Source: Euperipatoides rowelli (Eukaryota; Onychophora; Udeonychophora; Euonychophora; Peripatopsidae). From it: 10,053 nt of DNA. Each line of letters opens with the position of its first letter. The stretch's first letter is position 1. The stretch lies in NCBI GenBank assembly GCA_003024985.2, contig PXIH01S0041600.1. One strand, written 5' to 3'. A program made the translations under genes and the position numbers. The notes below the pieces were generated by a model, which saw only the letters and a program-made list of their open reading frames with translations, was not told the origin of the DNA and searched no databases. Shown in pieces: positions 1 through 9,284 of the stretch.

Positions 1-110
1 CTTAAGCATTTCCTTTTTGTTGAAAATATTTATCTTAAAGATTTTTTTTTTTTTTAAATAAATGGCAAAGCATAATATTTCTTTTATGATATTAAGTTCG
101 GTAAACAATT

Positions 111-185
111 CCCAGCCTCCCACCTCTCAAGGCGGCAGCAATAATTTTGCCTACAGGCGGCAAAGCTTTAAATGCGGCACTTCCT
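111..185. repeat. GC-richer repeat-like patch left of the transposon
   Basis: This short stretch is clearly richer in G and C than its surroundings. It contains GGCGGCA at about 131 and 157 and a related GCGGCA at 174. The phrase ACAGGCGGCAAAG reads like the end of an interspersed repeat. No reading frame or terminal structure is visible, and the class is unknown. Confidence 0.3.
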
Positions 186-225
186 ACAGAACATTCATAT
201 CTTCTGTAGTTTAGATGTATTTGGT

Positions 226-400
226 CAGTGTTGGGGAGTACTTGAGTAAAAAGAACGAGTTACTGTAATTAATTATTTTTTCAGTAACGGTACAAGTAAC
301 TAGTTACTTTTAAGTTGGAGTATTTAATGAGGTAATTACAGTAGTTAAAATTATTAAGGAAGTAACATATCGTTACTGTAATTAGTTACTTTTTTAATTT
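226..400. repeat. Left terminal/subterminal repeat array of the hAT-like element
   Basis: The CAGTGTTGGGG terminus is followed by at least seven GTTAC/GTAAC words in both orientations, several inside TTACTGTAATTA or AGTAACTAGTTAC. Such clustered subterminal words are typical transposase-binding arrays in hAT elements. Their role here is inferred. Confidence 0.6.
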
Positions 401-1509
401 TTGCTAACTTTATTTTTCAGCTCTAATTACAGCCTACTGTAATTTATCTGACAATAAAGTCCGTTTTTTATTAGTCTCTTTTTTTTTATTATTCCCTACA
501 ATAGCCATCTGACTTCAATATTTTGCTTCTCGGAAACAGATAGTAAAATATCCTGGCTAAAACAATCCAAAATGTTTTCTTCCTAGGATTGATCATTTTT
601 CCTAGCGATTGATTATTTTTGCCTGGTTGAAGATTCTTTATTTTAAAACTTTTGACAGTCAACAGCTTCACAATTTATTTATTTAATCAATCAACAATAA
701 AAACACAGTTGTCTTGTATCTAGTTAACCAAACAGATTAATACAACCAAATCAGGTCAGAGACAATCTCAGTTGGAAGTTCATTCCATAAATTAACATTA
801 TGGACTTTGCAATTTCATGTAGGCCTTACTTTAATTATGGATGGAAAAAGTTTAGCTAATTCAGAAGATCTGCTATTTTCTTACCTTTACTTTTTTTTTT
901 AAATAAAAAGTAAGCTGTCAGAGTGCAATATTTCACTTCTTTGCAAGCTTTGCCTTTCTAAAAATAAACTTTTATCAACTTAAAGGACTTCATCAAATCT
1001 TCGTAGGCATATTCTAGTAATAATTGTTTTCGTTTTTTGTTTTTAAATTTTCTGTCCTGATTATAATTGTTTGCTTTTACAGATTACATCCAGGATCTAT
1101 CACCAACTTAGAAACATTAACTTTAACCTAAAACCATTTGCTTTAGTTAGCCATAATAAAGCAATAGGACTACTGTACTTTTAAGCTAATATGACCAGTG
1201 TTTTGTGATATTTTTTAATTTAAATAAATCTATACAAATAACTTACATTTTATAGTGGTTTGTTTGACTACATTTTTATTTAATTATTATTTAATTCTAT
1301 ACAAATATTTATGCACCAATAAAAATTTATTAAATCTGATAGATTGCTATCTCTGATTTATATGCTAAGTAATAAAAAAAAAAAAAACGAATAGAAAAAA
1401 TGACAACTAATTTTTCCACCCATACCAAATAAATAAAAAATATAAAAATAAACAGTATTTCTTTAAACAGAAAAAAAAAATTAAAATTTTAAAATTGCTT
1501 GGGATCGAG

Positions 1510-1639
1510 AAAGTACTTGTAATTGTAACTGTAACTAGTTATTTTTTTCTTAAAGTAATTTTACTGTAATTAGTTCATTTTTGGGAAGTAATTGTAACTT
1601 GTACTTAGTTACTTTTAAAAAGTAACTTACCCAACACTG
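1510..1639. repeat. Right terminal/subterminal repeat array of the hAT-like element
   Basis: This mirrors the left end: AGTACTTGTAATTGTAAC, TAACTAGTTA, TTACTGTAATTAG, AGTTACTTTT and AGTAACTTAC lead into the terminal CCCAACACTG. On the opposite strand it reads like the left array, which supports paired ends of one element rather than two unrelated repeats. Confidence 0.6.
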
Positions 1640-2613
1640 ATCTTGGTACATTTCATTGTCTGTTGATGCTTTAATTACCTAAATAATACTAATATATGAC
1701 ATGGTGAATATACAGCAAATTATAAGACTCCAAGCTTATATTATGTTTGTGTGTGTACTTGTATACACACGTAGGATCTTACTCATTGGTATCTCAAAGA
1801 TAAATTGCAATGAGTCACTAGATGTCAGATATGTTTATGAAAATAAATAATGTACAACTGCCTTAAACTTATTTTATTGATTTTTTTCAAAGTTGCTCAC
1901 AAAATAGCCAAAGATATTCAAATATAATGATTTTATATTATAAGTATATTTCATCCCATGAGATGAAGTGAATGATAACTTTAAAAATGTTTATGTTGGA
2001 AGTCTGGGAAATATCCTCATCATATTTTCCATTTCATATGGTGTATTAGTTCTCGGATTTAGATGTTTTTGGCTGTAATAGCTCTTTCTCTAGCATCAAT
2101 GCTCATCATTATTTGGTGACATTAGTAAATCTCTTTAATTGGATGGATAAACTTCTTATGGTATCTTCGAGTCTCTCAAAAATTAATTAACTACTCATTA
2201 CCAATGTATGTTTAGTTCACAAGATTACCCTCAGTAGAACATACTATTCAGGTCATTAAATTCATTAACTTATCGTCATTTTCTGCAGTAACAAAAGACC
2301 TACAGTAATTGTTGCGAGAAGGAAAAAAAAAAAAAAAAAAGTAAATAAAACATTCATAATCACAAGAAATCATATTTTTTCTAAGGTAATTAGCATAATT
2401 TTATTCATTTGCTGTAACATAGCCTCATGTAATAAGGACTTTAATGCTAACAATATCATACCTGGAAATAAATTGCAAATACCTCTAGAACAATTCATAT
2501 AATGTGCTATCTTGTAATAAATTTTATTGTAAAAACATTGTCTTATCACATGTTTTGATTGAATGATTAATTACATAGATAGAAAGTAATTAGAAAATGA
2601 ATGTTATGGCACC
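1640..2613. other. Gene-free AT-rich stretch
   Basis: I see no exon, RNA gene or clear mobile element here. It holds the hairpin at 1749-1770, an 18-base near-palindrome TTCATCCCATGAGATGAA (1950-1967, one mismatched pair) and an uninterrupted run of 18 A (2323-2340), which could be a retroposon tail or simple slippage. Confidence 0.6.
1749..1770. repeat. GTGTGTGTA/TATACACAC inverted repeat
   Basis: Nine-base arms (1749-1757 and 1762-1770) pair at eight of nine positions around a four-base loop. It could form a small hairpin, but it is simple alternating purine-pyrimidine sequence and may have no function. Confidence 0.5.
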
Positions 2614-2643
2614 AAGCAGCCATTTTGAACTTCAAGATGGTAG
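2614..2643. repeat. Degenerate CCATTTTGAA palindrome, MITE-like core
   Basis: CCATTTTGAAC at 2620-2630 is followed immediately by a near-complementary half ending in CAAGATGG at 2640. The two halves pair at most positions, and the flanking AGC/TAGCC is partly symmetric. Palindromic modules of the type GGCCATNTTGAA are common as ends of short inverted-repeat transposons in animals, so this may be a decayed copy or solo end. No longer terminal repeats or target duplication are visible. Confidence 0.35.
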
Positions 2644-3209
2644 CCAATGCTACAAAAATGATAAACATGCATTCAATTTTTTTTTCTTGTTTGGTGAATA
2701 GAAACCTAGAAAATGTCTGATTTTATTTGATCAAGTTAATGAAACATTGACTGACTCCATGACAAAAACATTTGAAAATAAATTCAAGTACAACACCTGA
2801 AAGATACCAATAAATGCAACAGGTTGACTATTATTATTTTAAAACATAATCCACCTTGAATAATTGTTAGTTAAAAAATATACTTTATAATTAATAATTT
2901 TAACAACATAAAACAGGTAATACTACTTACACTTTAGGTCACATAACTTGCTTTTATCATGTTTCACTAAGGACTTTATTCATTATTTTATTCTTAAAAA
3001 AAATTCTTCAGGATTGCATTAACAGTTTTTTTCATATAAATAATAATGAAAAGGAACAAAATTCTAAAAGTATCATTTAAGATAATTTATTCTAAAATAA
3101 TTAAATCCAATGATTCTCAACATGAGCCTTAAAAGAGCCCTAAATTAGGATGCAAAGTATTTCCAAAGGCACTTAGTTAAAAAACAATAACAATTTTTTA
3201 TATATAGCC

Positions 3210-3235
3210 TACAGTACATACTGTATATACAGTAT
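3210..3235. repeat. Overlapping TACAGTA/TACTGTA palindromes
   Basis: TACAGTA-CA-TACTGTA (3210-3225) overlaps the perfect 18-base palindrome ATACTGTATATACAGTAT (3218-3235). The second palindrome recurs with a single base change at 4881-4898. No function is known to me. Confidence 0.8.
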
Positions 3236-3427
3236 ATTGTATATATAAAACATCTTGAAAATAAATATTCATATTATATGTATTGCATATAACTACATTT
3301 TTTTATACCACGATGTATGTTTATAGCTATTTCCTTCAGATTTTTAGCAGCCAATCGTCTCGGACAAATTATCTAGTAAGCTTTCCATACTCATAGGTTA
3401 CAATAATTCATGACAGCGTATTTAAGA

Positions 3428-3490
3428 TAGGACATAGTGTTCAGAGGTTAAGAATACCTGGATTAGTCCAACAATTTGAATACGGACACT
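3428..3490 (+). repeat. Possible decayed tRNA-like (SINE head) element
   Basis: TAGTGTTCAGAGG (3435-3447) resembles a polymerase III A box and is followed by TTAAGAATACCTGG, as in many tRNA-derived SINEs. AATTTGAATAC (3473-3483) resembles a worn B box, with 7 of 11 matching GGTTCGAATCC. The A-to-B start distance of 38 bases is slightly short of the 44 usual in a tRNA. No poly-A tail or target duplication is evident, so this is tentative. Confidence 0.25.
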
Positions 3491-4880
3491 TAAATAACAG
3501 AATTATCCGGATATATAAATGATCAAAAATGTCAATAAGTTTACGAAATTTTTTATTAAAATTTTGGTTTTATTATATTTTAGAGTTTGCGTTCCCAAAA
3601 TACAATTTTTTGGCAGTATATATTTGGGTGTAATATTTTTTTTTTAAAACTTATAAATATTCCTTTGATACATCAATTAGATTTGAGTCCAGTTATGTAA
3701 ATGAATCTATATTAGAATTTTTCAGTCTTTTAGTACACTAATAAGGAAATATGACCAAGGAACGAAATACTGGAACAAGTTACTTTCTAAAAGAATGACT
3801 TAGGAACTATTTTTTTTTTAAAATATAAAATATATAGTATTTGCTTAAAATGAAGCTTAATCAGGAGGCAGTTTCATTATCATGGTCATTAGGATAAAAG
3901 AAAATAGTTCAATGAACATCAATAATAAAACATAAAAAAGAAAAAAAAACACCATAATCAGCAGCTGTTTTTTGTTTTAGTTATTGTCTGAATTACATTT
4001 TAGGCTACAGCTCTCTTTAGTGCCCTCTTTTCGGAATTGCCAATCAACATCATTTTTTTCAGTTTAAAATAAACAAACAAACATTGTAAACAACAATTGG
4101 AATTGGAGCACATGATAAAAATAATAGTTACTAAGAGAATTTTTTTTAAAACGCCCAAAAGGAACTAGGAATTCAAGTATTTTATTTTTAAACAGTAACT
4201 CGAGACATGAATTAGCTTATAATTGCAAAAGGAACTGAAACAAACTACTAGAACTATGCCAGCACTTTCTAGATATAACAGATCTAATTGGTGTAAAGGT
4301 ATTTTTGCAGAGCACCCACTTTTTCTAACAGACATTTGTGATGAAAGTCTGATTACCCATACATTTTTGCCAATTTATTCCTTCTGTTAATAAGGTTTAA
4401 TTTTTAATGGAAAACATTTAGCTAAAAGAATCTAATATTTGTAATATCTAGGAACAATAAAATCCACTATAAGTTTAACATAGAAATAAATTAAGATGAA
4501 ACCAGTGATGGAAAATTATAAAAAAAAAAAATTATGTTTGCCACATACTGTAATCAAAATGAAATATCTGATTGAATAAAACAAAAATTGACTTATTTCA
4601 CTCCAATTTAGCAGAATTTAGCACAACTAATTAAATATTTGTATTCTCTTTAAAAATTTGTGAAAATTGAAGTTTTCAATCTAATTTCTTCATTGGTAAT
4701 GATTCAATTGATGTTTCAACTTTTCAGCTTGCTCAACAATTGTCTTATTGCTTTTTATACCGTAGAATCATAGATGTGATGTCAGTAATAAGGATTATTT
4801 AAAATTTTTGTGTTGTATCGGTATTCGTTGTAATGGGATTTCACCTGTAAATACAGATATAAATAAAGTACATAGCGTAT

Positions 4881-4898
4881 ATACTGTACATACAGTAT
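4881..4898. repeat. Second copy of the ATACTGTA-YA-TACAGTAT palindrome
   Basis: ATACTGTACATACAGTAT has perfect eight-base arms around CA and differs from the copy at 3218-3235 at one of 18 positions. It lies in gene-free DNA about 1.66 kb from the first copy. The flanks differ apart from AT-richness, so the match is confined to the palindrome. Confidence 0.8.
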
Positions 4899-6272
4899 GT
4901 ATGAATGTTCATCAAATTTATACATCATGCTGTCATTGAAGAAGGCCAGAGACAATAGATCGTTTACAACAAGCATTACAATTATTTATTTTAGGCTATT
5001 GCATTTCACTTATGAATAGAGTGATTTACGGTATTTTTTTTTCAACCTTTTAAATTAAGTCCTTTGGTAAGCAGAAAAATATTTACTTTATAGATTACAT
5101 ATAGTAAAAATATATAAGTGGGTTGAAAAAGACCAAGGATTAGCTCCTCCAGGCCAGTCTACCCCTGACCCATACAGCATTATAAAGATTCACTTTTGTC
5201 AACATATAGAAATATCAAATTTGTAATACTATATCTGCCAGAAACACATCTTTTGAACACGCTTTATTTTTTTACAAACAAATGTTGCAAAAAAATAACC
5301 TTCACATTCTCTTTGACCAAACAATATACATTTTATTTTATACTGTCAAATACTGTAATATATTGTAGTTAATAACAGCTTGAGGAATGCAATCTTTTTC
5401 AATTTCAAAAGTTTTCAAAGTTTCTTGTTTCCTTTCAGCCTTCCCCTCACCTCTGTTCTATAGCCTACCACTCGGAGAAATGTGCAATAAATAATTTAAG
5501 AGAGTTTATCTATATATTTTACCTAGCCATTGAAAATGCTTGATTAAATATTCCGACTTAATCTGATGTGGTAACCATGTGTGAGTCAGTTTAGACCTAG
5601 GTATAACACTCATTAATGGTCTCTGTTAAGGAGGCATCCAAAGGCAGAGGCTTGATGTGATTTTGTTGAAAAATATAATTATAAGCCATTATTATTATTA
5701 AATATGGCTAATATACTATACCTTGCCAAAATTTACATTGATGAGCAACGCTTCTAACTAGCTCTTAAGATATTTAACCTTCTTGCCTGATAATATAGCC
5801 ATGAAGATAGCCAGGATTCACTAATTGTGTTTCTTCAATACATGTTAATTAGTTTTAATTTTTAAGTGCTCACTGGACTATTTGTCACAGGAAATTATAA
5901 GAAAAAGGCCAGCATATGTAAAAGCTGGAAAATTTGTTGACATTGTTATTATCAATAATCAATAATTTTGCTAGTTCCATTTCTGTAGTAATCAGTTTAA
6001 TTAAAAAAAAAAAATAGCTTCAGAATTTCAGAAAGTCAAAAATTATCTAGGCTATGTGAGATTCACTATTGAAATGAAAAGTCTTCAGCTGTTTCCACAA
6101 CACAATTTGTAAATTCACATCAAGTGAGGTTTGTGACAACTGACATCTAAATTATTAAAAACATTTCATGTATGATTATAAAGACTGCAATGTAGTTGAG
6201 AATTTTATTATTTTGAAGCTGTAAAATAATAATTTTATCGTAAACTATACTTCTAGAAATGGAACACTTAAG
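4899..6272. other. Gene-free AT-rich stretch
   Basis: No supported gene. A GC-richer patch at 5125-5185 lies within an ATG-less open frame (5071-5226, plus) that has no splice signals or recognisable similarity. An ATT triplet run lies near 5688-5700. At 6205-6232 is a perfect inverted repeat with ten-base arms, TTATTATTTT and AAAATAATAA, around an eight-base loop. Confidence 0.6.
6205..6232. repeat. Perfect 10-base inverted repeat (AT hairpin)
   Basis: The arms TTATTATTTT (6205-6214) and AAAATAATAA (6223-6232) are exactly complementary around the loop GAAGCTGT. It is made only of A and T, so chance formation in this composition is quite possible. Confidence 0.6.
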
Positions 6273-6420
6273 CTAGAGGGCCCGGACAAAAATGTTCTAT
6301 TGCATTCACTACGGCTTTCCCCCCTGTACTAATTAATAATTAAATGGTTCTAGAGTCACCTCAGGACTGTTAAGCCCATGAATTCCTGTTTTACCATCAC
6401 CAGGATAAATCTCGGATACA
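6273..6420 (-). repeat. GC-richer block, probable old interspersed repeat
   Basis: This block is bounded on one side by CTAGAGGGCCCGG (6273-6285) and on the other by ATAAATCTCGGATAC (6405-6419), and it contrasts with AT-rich DNA on both sides. It includes CTTTCCCCCCTG and CACCATCACCAGG-like phrases (CCATCACCAGG at 6394-6404), as at the ends of some interspersed repeats. On the minus strand a 34-codon frame (6333-6437) covers part of it but lacks a start and a convincing acceptor. I do not recognise the family. Confidence 0.3.
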
Positions 6421-7089
6421 AATATATACAAGAACTTTTAAAACTTCATCTACATAGACAAATACTTATAAAAAAAATATAAATTTTGTGAAGAATGAAT
6501 AAGTATTAGCAAAACATTGTGGAGTATTGAAATTTTAAATTAAAATAATAAGTTATTAATTCTCAGCATTAACACATATTACAAAAAGGCAAAAGTTTTG
6601 AAAGCAAAATCATTAGGACCAAAACCAAATAGTTTACTAGGATTTATAAAAATATATTCAGCGAGTATAATTTTAACATTTGTACCTCAATTGATATGTA
6701 GGTAAAAACAAATAAAAAGCCATAGACATATACAATTCTCAACATAAGGACATAACAATAACAAATATATGCTATTGCTCCTTCTATAAATTAATATCAG
6801 AAGATGTGCATAGTAATAATATAAACCATTTTAAAAATGGATTAAGAATTTAAAATTTTTATTCAACAGGTTGTCAACTTAGGATATAGGATAAAAAAAC
6901 AGCAAGGTTTTGCCTAATAGGAAAATAGAGTATTTTGAAAAACATATATAGGAACTACAGTATTTATGAAATAAACAATCAATTTTAAGTCAAAAATTTT
7001 TTGATCTTCCATCAAAGTTGGGTCAGTAGACCTACTACTAATCGAGTACTGTATAAAACAATTACCCTCTCCAAACATCAGTAATATAT
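6421..7089. other. Gene-free AT-rich stretch downstream of the phospho-lyase
   Basis: I see no exon, RNA gene or mobile element here. The open frames are short and low-complexity. TACAGTA and TACTGTA words occur at 6956 and 7047. Confidence 0.55.
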
Positions 7090-7884
7090 ACAATAACATA
7101 TACAGTATTTTTATTACTTTAAGTCTTAATCCACAAAGTTTCTTTCATCCTTAAAAACAATAATTGATAAATTAAATATCTATACTTTTTTTTTATCAAT
7201 ATTAAAGGAAAGTTCCCAATCTTTTAAATAAAAACATTTATGCATAAAAGAATACACTATGTCATCTATGGAGAATAAGCAACAAGTTACAATTTATAAA
7301 GCTTTTCAAAATAAATTGAAATGCTCAATTCTCATTGTTTTATCAAGTTTCTCAACTCTTTTCTTACACTGTCATATTGAGTTTTGTCTGAATCTACTTG
7401 TCTGGCTGTGACAAAAACACTCACTAACCTCCTTACTCTTTCATCATTATCTTAGATGGATTTGACAAATGCAGATGCATTACTATTTGGAATGGAATAG
7501 ATCAATACCATTAAATTATTATACAATCTTAGATCTGTTAAACACATCCACATAAGCCAATACTTGATAGTTCAGAATACGGACCCCTGGAAATTATAAT
7601 AGTAATAATAATTTAGCAGAAACTAAATTATATGTCATTGTTTGTTGAAATACTGTATATAGGACTAAACTTATTAAAACTCACAGAATATAGGAACATA
7701 AGTTGACAGCCTGTAAAATAGAGCATCTTTTGAAGATGAAAATATGTAACAAATGTCAAAAGTAATCATTAAAAATGCAGCCAAGTTTTTTTTTAAAAAA
7801 TTCAGTGTGTCAATAATTTTCACCTCATTAAGAACAATGAGACTGGCCTTGAATTACTAAAGGAAAAAAATGATCAGAATTGAA
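7090..7884 (-). other. Probable 3' untranslated region of the phospho-lyase gene
   Basis: The transcript must continue past the TAA at 7885-7887. Reading the minus strand downstream, the first canonical AATAAA I find is at 7115-7110, followed by T/G-containing sequence near 7070-7090. That would give a 3' UTR of almost 800 bases. The far end is a guess: variant signals such as CATAAA near 7240 could serve earlier. The stretch is AT-rich with no coding character. It includes a small perfect stem CTCATT/AATGAG at 7826-7843. Confidence 0.4.
7110..7115 (-). promoter_or_regulatory. Candidate polyadenylation signal AATAAA
   Basis: The plus strand reads TTTATT, which is AATAAA on the strand of the phospho-lyase gene. 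It is the first canonical hexamer I find downstream of the stop codon, about 770 bases away. In DNA this AT-rich the hexamer occurs often by chance, so the call is weak. Confidence 0.3.
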
Positions 7885-8107
7885 TTATTTTTCAAGTCTT
7901 TTAACTTTTTTTTGAGGCTCTACTTTTAAACTATTGCATAGCTTATGATTATCTATACTATTACCATTTTCGATTTCACTCAAAACTTGATCTAGAACTT
8001 TACAGAATAAATCGGCATTCTTAGTGGTAATACACAATGGAGGTTTAATCTTCAACACATTGCGGAAAGGTCCATCCGCACTTATGAGAATAAACTCTTC
8101 CTTCATC
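7885..8107 (-). CDS. ETNPPL: Terminal coding exon of an ETNPPL/PHYKPL-family phospho-lyase
   Basis: This is the 3'-terminal coding exon. After one base completing a split codon it encodes 73 residues and a TAA stop (7885-7887). The acceptor is clear: an 11-T tract (8112-8122) followed by GCAG at 8111-8108. The peptide holds SADGPFRNVLKIKPPLC, the signature C-terminal block of ethanolamine-phosphate phospho-lyase and 5-phosphohydroxy-lysine phospho-lyase. These are PLP enzymes of the class III aminotransferase fold that cleave phosphoethanolamine, or phosphohydroxylysine, to an aldehyde, ammonia and phosphate. The SADGP form and the neighbouring residues look closer to ETNPPL than to PHYKPL as I remember them, but an invertebrate gene could be ancestral to both. 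A short helix (DLFCKVLDQVLSEIE) follows, then a family-variable Lys-rich tail ending KKVKRLEK. The ATG at 8104-8106 is an internal Met (context YRMKE), not the start. Family assignment is firm; the exact paralog is not. Confidence 0.9.
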
Positions 8108-8893
8108 CTGCAAAAAAAAAAAGTAGGACCTAAAAGAATGAATTAAAATAACAAACTAAAGTTAATATCAAACCAAATGTTTACAATACTGTCATAGTGT
8201 ACTGTTTATAAACTACAAAAAGTATATATATAGTATATGCATGTCTATATTTACTGTAATTTGGAACTAAAATTAGTCATGTGTGATAAATAATTTCAAA
8301 TTAAATGTCAGCTATCTTTTCTATTTTTTAAAATGCTTTAAAATCTTATTTTTTAATCATTCCAGTTTAACATAGTAGCATTTTATAGCTCAAACTGAAT
8401 AACGTATGAAATTAATAATTTATTAAGAGTAGCTTCAACAGGTGTCTGTCTATTAGGCTAATTGTTTCAAGTGATAAGAAAACAACATGGAGATAGTAGC
8501 CTACTCTTTGTTAAGATAAAGATATACCGGGTATGTCTATTTCTAAAAATACAAACAAAATGAAATCGAGGTATCATGCAAACCTTTCAAAAAGCAGTTG
8601 CCTCTTGAGGATTAAAACTAAAATACAAGAAAATGAATAATAAAATGACTAGCAACAATAAAAAGCTAACATTCATTACTAGGTAAAAATTTTAACGTAC
8701 AAATAAAAATTATGATATATTAAAAACTATCACGAATTTAGGAGCAGTTGAATGCCCTTAAGTTTTTTTTGTTCAAATTAGGTTTAATATATTTAATTAT
8801 AAGTGCTTCCAGAATCAGACATTTTTCATANTGATTATTTGTTAAAATAATTTTAAAATTAACATCACTGCAATTATACAAAGTATCTATCAG

Positions 8894-8939
8894 GTGAGCT
8901 TACACACACATGAGTTATTATCTATGTGTTTGTGCTCAC
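8894..8939. repeat. Imperfect intronic hairpin GTGAGC...GCTCAC
   Basis: GTGAGC (8894-8899) pairs exactly with GCTCAC (8934-8939). The stem extends inward through ACACACAT against ATGTGTTT with a small bulge and a mismatch, leaving a loop of roughly 10 bases. It is intronic. It is partly built from CA/TG repeats, and I cannot tell whether it is expressed or functional. Confidence 0.5.
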
Positions 8940-9284
8940 ACAAGCACGAGATCCTCCTACCAGTTGTTCCAACATACAGTATATCATCGCACATGTGAAA
9001 TCTAACATGTAGATAACATGTGATTGGTCATATGTGGCTTTAATGGTAATTTGGTTTACCTTTTAAAATAATTTTTCAAAGTGGTATGCTGTGGGCAGTA
9101 AAGTTTAAATTAATAATCACCTTTTAAACAATGGCAGTTTTACTATCATCACCTATAACCAGTATATAAGACATGGATGTATTTCTCACCCAGTGCCAAT
9201 ATATAGATGGTCGCTGACCACAGATCAGAAAACTAACCATTGAATAAAAAAAATCCCTGAACTAGGGTATACACAATTCTGAAA

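Larger units (their letters stand above)
226..1639. mobile_element. Non-autonomous hAT-like DNA transposon
   Basis: The left end CAGTGTTGGG (226-235) is matched by CCCAACACTG at the right end (1630-1639), giving perfect 10-base terminal inverted repeats of the type seen in many animal hAT elements. Inside both ends are arrays of the words GTAAC, GTTAC and AGTAACTAGTTAC (about 258-395 on the left, 1515-1627 on the right), so the subterminal regions are also broadly complementary. Flanking 8-mers are TATTTGGT on the left and ATCTTGGT on the right. They match at 5 of 8 positions, with TTGGT shared, as expected for an old 8-base hAT target duplication. The 1.4-kb interior is AT-rich and has no transposase-like reading frame, so the element would depend on a transposase supplied elsewhere. 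The superfamily comes from the terminal sequence and probable duplication length only. Confidence 0.7.
2644..4880. other. Gene-free AT-rich stretch with short palindromes
   Basis: No coding exon is supported: all six frames are broken at short intervals, and the longer open stretches are low-complexity. The region includes the palindrome pair at 3210-3235, a possible tRNA-like relic at about 3428-3490 and many A or T homopolymers of 8-10 bases. Confidence 0.6.

Noticed and set aside
489-671. 60-codon open frame on the minus strand
   Set aside because: It lies inside the non-autonomous transposon, is Lys/Asn/Phe/Leu-rich from AT composition and shows no hAT transposase motif or splice signals.
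1749-1770. GTGTGTGTA/TATACACAC hairpin as a miRNA precursor
   Set aside because: The stem is only nine base pairs and consists of simple repeat.
2323-2340. A18 run as a retroposed gene or SINE tail
   Set aside because: The upstream 200 bases show no A/B boxes, coding similarity or target duplication; homopolymers are frequent throughout this window.
3218-3235. LexA/SOS-box-like palindrome (CTG...CAG)
   Set aside because: The bacterial box needs ten bases between CTG and CAG; here there are six, and the sequence is from an animal-type genome.
4782-4976. 64-codon open frame on the minus strand
   Set aside because: Its Tyr/Leu/Val-rich middle comes from the TATATACTGTACATACAG palindrome region. 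It has no domain and no neighbouring exon.
5071-5226. ATG-less open frame on the plus strand over a GC-richer patch
   Set aside because: No start, no convincing acceptor/donor pair and no recognisable motif; a frame of about 50 codons can occur by chance.
6333-6437. 34-codon open frame on the minus strand with varied amino acids
   Set aside because: It lies within a probable repeat block, with no start codon and only a weak acceptor. It cannot be joined to the phospho-lyase, whose stop codon is upstream.
6914-7099. 61-codon open frame on the minus strand
   Set aside because: Low-complexity AT-rich translation just beyond the inferred polyadenylation site; no family resemblance.
7885-8106. 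Treating the 73-codon frame as a complete small gene starting at its ATG
   Set aside because: The Met is internal to the family sequence. A strong acceptor lies just upstream, and the preceding exon joins in phase.
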